This document shows, one piece after another, positions 5,997 to 7,080 of a DNA stretch of 7,080 bases. The position numbers and the translations under genes are program-made. The DNA comes from Bacteroidales bacterium 45-6 (GTDB lineage Bacteria; Bacteroidota; Bacteroidia; Bacteroidales; Dysgonomonadaceae). Under the pieces are notes generated by a model, which was not told the origin of the DNA, ran no database searches, and saw only the letters and a program-made list of their open reading frames with translations. Positions within the stretch are counted from its first letter, which is position 1, and every line of letters starts with the position of its first letter. The stretch covers positions 1-7,080 of the forward strand of contig MKRS01000529.1 in assembly GCA_001897035.1 (NCBI GenBank), in the 5' to 3' direction.

Positions 5997-6042
5997 ATTA
6001 GCACATTATCGTATTGGCACATTGTATATTGCCACATTCGCT
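5997..6042. repeat. Imperfect 15-16 bp tandem repeat (ATTNGCACATTNTNGT type) after pstA
   Basis: Three imperfect units occur in tandem: ATTAGCACATTATCGT (5997), ATTGGCACATTGTAT (6013) and ATTGCCACATTCGCT (6028). They share the core ATT-N-SCACATT. This is the third kind of short tandem repeat in the pstC-to-hemC spacers and lies just upstream of the hemC-cobA promoter. A weak AT-rich hairpin (GAATTA 5972-5977 with TAATTC 5987-5992) precedes it; no convincing terminator for the pst operon was found. Confidence 0.7.
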
Positions 6043-6055
6043 TTGCCTCACCGAG

Positions 6056-6104
6056 AATACCACATTTGTGGTATTGCTACCTCTTCCCGACACAAGTACC
6101 TTTG
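6056..6104 (+). promoter_or_regulatory. hemC-cobA promoter with a strong palindrome over the -33 box
   Basis: The -7 box TACCTTTG (6097-6104) lies 20 nt after TTG (6074-6076). Overlapping the -33 box is a near-perfect palindrome: AATACCACA (6056-6064), 2 nt, TGTGGTATT (6067-6075), all nine arm positions paired. A protein dimer bound there would cover the -33 box, which suggests repression, although activation cannot be excluded. The outer part, ATACC-N8-GGTAT, is shared in the same register with the pstS promoter. Transcription would start near 6110, leaving a very short leader. Confidence 0.75.
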
Positions 6105-6121
6105 TTCAAACTATCAAGGAG

Positions 6122-7080
6122 ATGAACAAGGTGAAAAAAATACGCATCGTGAGCCGCAACAGCCCCCTTTCGCTTATTCAAGTGAGGGAGCTGATTGCGG
6201 CTTTTCCAGTCTTCGATTATGAGTTGAACGCCTTTTCTTCGTTTGGCGACAACAACAAGCAGATTTCCTTGATGGAAGGCATTGCTGCTGATTTTTTCAC
6301 CCGAGAATTAGATGCCGCCTTACTGAACGGCGAAGCGGATATTTCCATCCATTCTGCCAAAGATTTACCTTATCCCTTGCCTGCCGGGCTCGACCTGTTT
6401 TGCCTCACCGAGGCTGCTGACAAAACAGACTCGCTGGTCAGCAAAGATGGCCTCGGCTTGGCTGCATTGCCTGTTGGCGCACGTGTCGGCACCAGTTCGA
6501 AAACAAGGAAAGAAGAATTGTTGAAACTTCGTCCCGACCTGCAGGTGGTGAGCATCCGGGGAACCATTGAGGAGCGCATCGCCCAAGTAGATAGTGGTTT
6601 TGTAGATGCTTTGGTTGTAGCCACTTGCGCCTTGCATCGTTTGGGCTTGTCTCACCGGGCAGCCGAGTCGTTGCCATTCAAAACACACCCTTTGCAGGGA
6701 AATTTGGCGGTGGTCGGACGCAAGGGGGATGCGGAATGGAAAGATTTTTTCTCGCTTCGCGATGTTCGGAAAGCTTACGGGAAAGTCACTTTGGTGGGTT
6801 TTGGCCCCGGAAATGCGGACTTGCTGACTCTCGGGGGAGAAAAAGCCTTGCAACATGCCGATGTGATTTTCCACGATGACCTTTTAGATAAAGAATTTTT
6901 AAACAGATATACTGCTGAAAAAATATACGTAGGCAAACGCAAGGACAAGCACAGCCATCACCAGGACGACATCAATGAATTACTTTACCAAGCTGCGGTG
7001 AGCGGCAAGAATGTGGTTCGCCTCAAGGGGGGCGATCCCATGATTTTTGCACACGGTCGGGAAGAAATTGATTTCCTGCT
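6122..7080 (+). CDS. cobA: HemC-like (porphobilinogen deaminase domains 1-2) fused to uroporphyrinogen-III C-methyltransferase (CobA/SUMT), 3' end cut by the window
   Basis: 319 codons are visible. Residues about 7-205 are HemC-like: IRIVSRNSPLSLIQ (compare IATRQSPLALWQ of E. coli HemC), HSAKDLP (77-83, keeping the Lys and catalytic Asp of HSMKDVP), VGTSSKTR (122-129), SIRGTIEERI (144-153) and PLQGNLAVVGRK (190-201). HemC domain 3, with the Cys that holds the dipyrromethane cofactor, is missing: after about 20 linker residues a SUMT domain starts at 222, with VGFGPGNADLLTL, DVIFHDDLL, VGKRK and RLKGGDPMIF. SUMT methylates uroporphyrinogen III with SAM to precorrin-2, the precursor of siroheme and cobalamin. 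The start is ATG 6122; AAGGAG directly abuts it, and a GTG at 6131 is better spaced from that motif, so the true start may be nine bases later. A C-terminal HemD domain may follow outside the window. The SUMT identity is firm; deaminase activity is doubtful. Confidence 0.9.
   Translation, partial: MNKVKKIRIVSRNSPLSLIQVRELIAAFPVFDYELNAFSSFGDNNKQISLMEGIAADFFTRELDAALLNGEADISIHSAKDLPYPLPAGLDLFCLTEAADKTDSLVSKDGLGLAALPVGARVGTSSKTRKEELLKLRPDLQVVSIRGTIEERIAQVDSGFVDALVVATCALHRLGLSHRAAESLPFKTHPLQGNLAVVGRKGDAEWKDFFSLRDVRKAYGKVTLVGFGPGNADLLTLGGEKALQHADVIFHDDLLDKEFLNRYTAEKIYVGKRKDKHSHHQDDINELLYQAAVSGKNVVRLKGGDPMIFAHGREEIDFL

Noticed and set aside
6365..6874. 169-aa minus-strand ORF and other frames opposite the HemC-CobA fusion
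   Set aside because: The plus-strand frame carries continuous HemC and SUMT motifs; the antisense frames show none.

Overview
The window looks like a chromosomal segment from a Bacteroidota species, probably near Bacteroidales. The grounds are three. The promoters fit the Bacteroidota consensus (a TTG-type -33 box, about 20 nt, then TANNTTTG; TACCTTTG occurs twice in the right place). Well-placed Shine-Dalgarno sequences are largely absent. The proteins match Bacteroidota-style families: a lipoprotein RND adaptor and a PstS-like protein with an EF-hand-type loop. Everything here is read from sequence alone; no database search was possible.

Left part (1-2147, minus strand): the 5' end of an RND multidrug-efflux operon. 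A lipoprotein membrane-fusion adaptor is followed after 25 bp by the N-terminal third of an AcrB-like inner-membrane pump, which runs off the left edge. An outer-membrane TolC-type gene would be expected beyond that edge.

Middle (2148-3031): an AT-rich divergent spacer of about 880 bp. It holds promoter candidates for both directions and two unrecognised short ORFs (50 aa minus, 38 aa plus), neither secure.

Right part (2889-5933, plus strand): a phosphate-type ABC importer, pstS-pstC-pstA, with a stem-loop plus T-tract between pstS and pstC. The ATPase gene pstB and the regulator phoU do not follow pstA. The spacers flanking pstA are filled with short-period tandem repeats of 8, 7 and about 15-16 bp.

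Right edge (6056-7080): a separate promoter drives a tetrapyrrole gene that continues past the window. It encodes the first two domains of a HemC-like protein (porphobilinogen deaminase) fused directly to a CobA-type uroporphyrinogen-III methyltransferase. The HemC domain 3, which carries the cofactor cysteine, is missing at the junction.

The most interesting observation joins the last two units. The pstS promoter and the hemC-cobA promoter carry the same dyad, ATACC-N8-GGTAT, overlapping the -33 box, at exactly the same distance from an identical -7 box. This suggests one regulator controls both. CobA makes the siroheme precursor used by sulfite and nitrite reductases, so the transporter may belong to an anion-assimilation regulon (for example sulfur) rather than a standard Pho regulon. 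That last step is inference.
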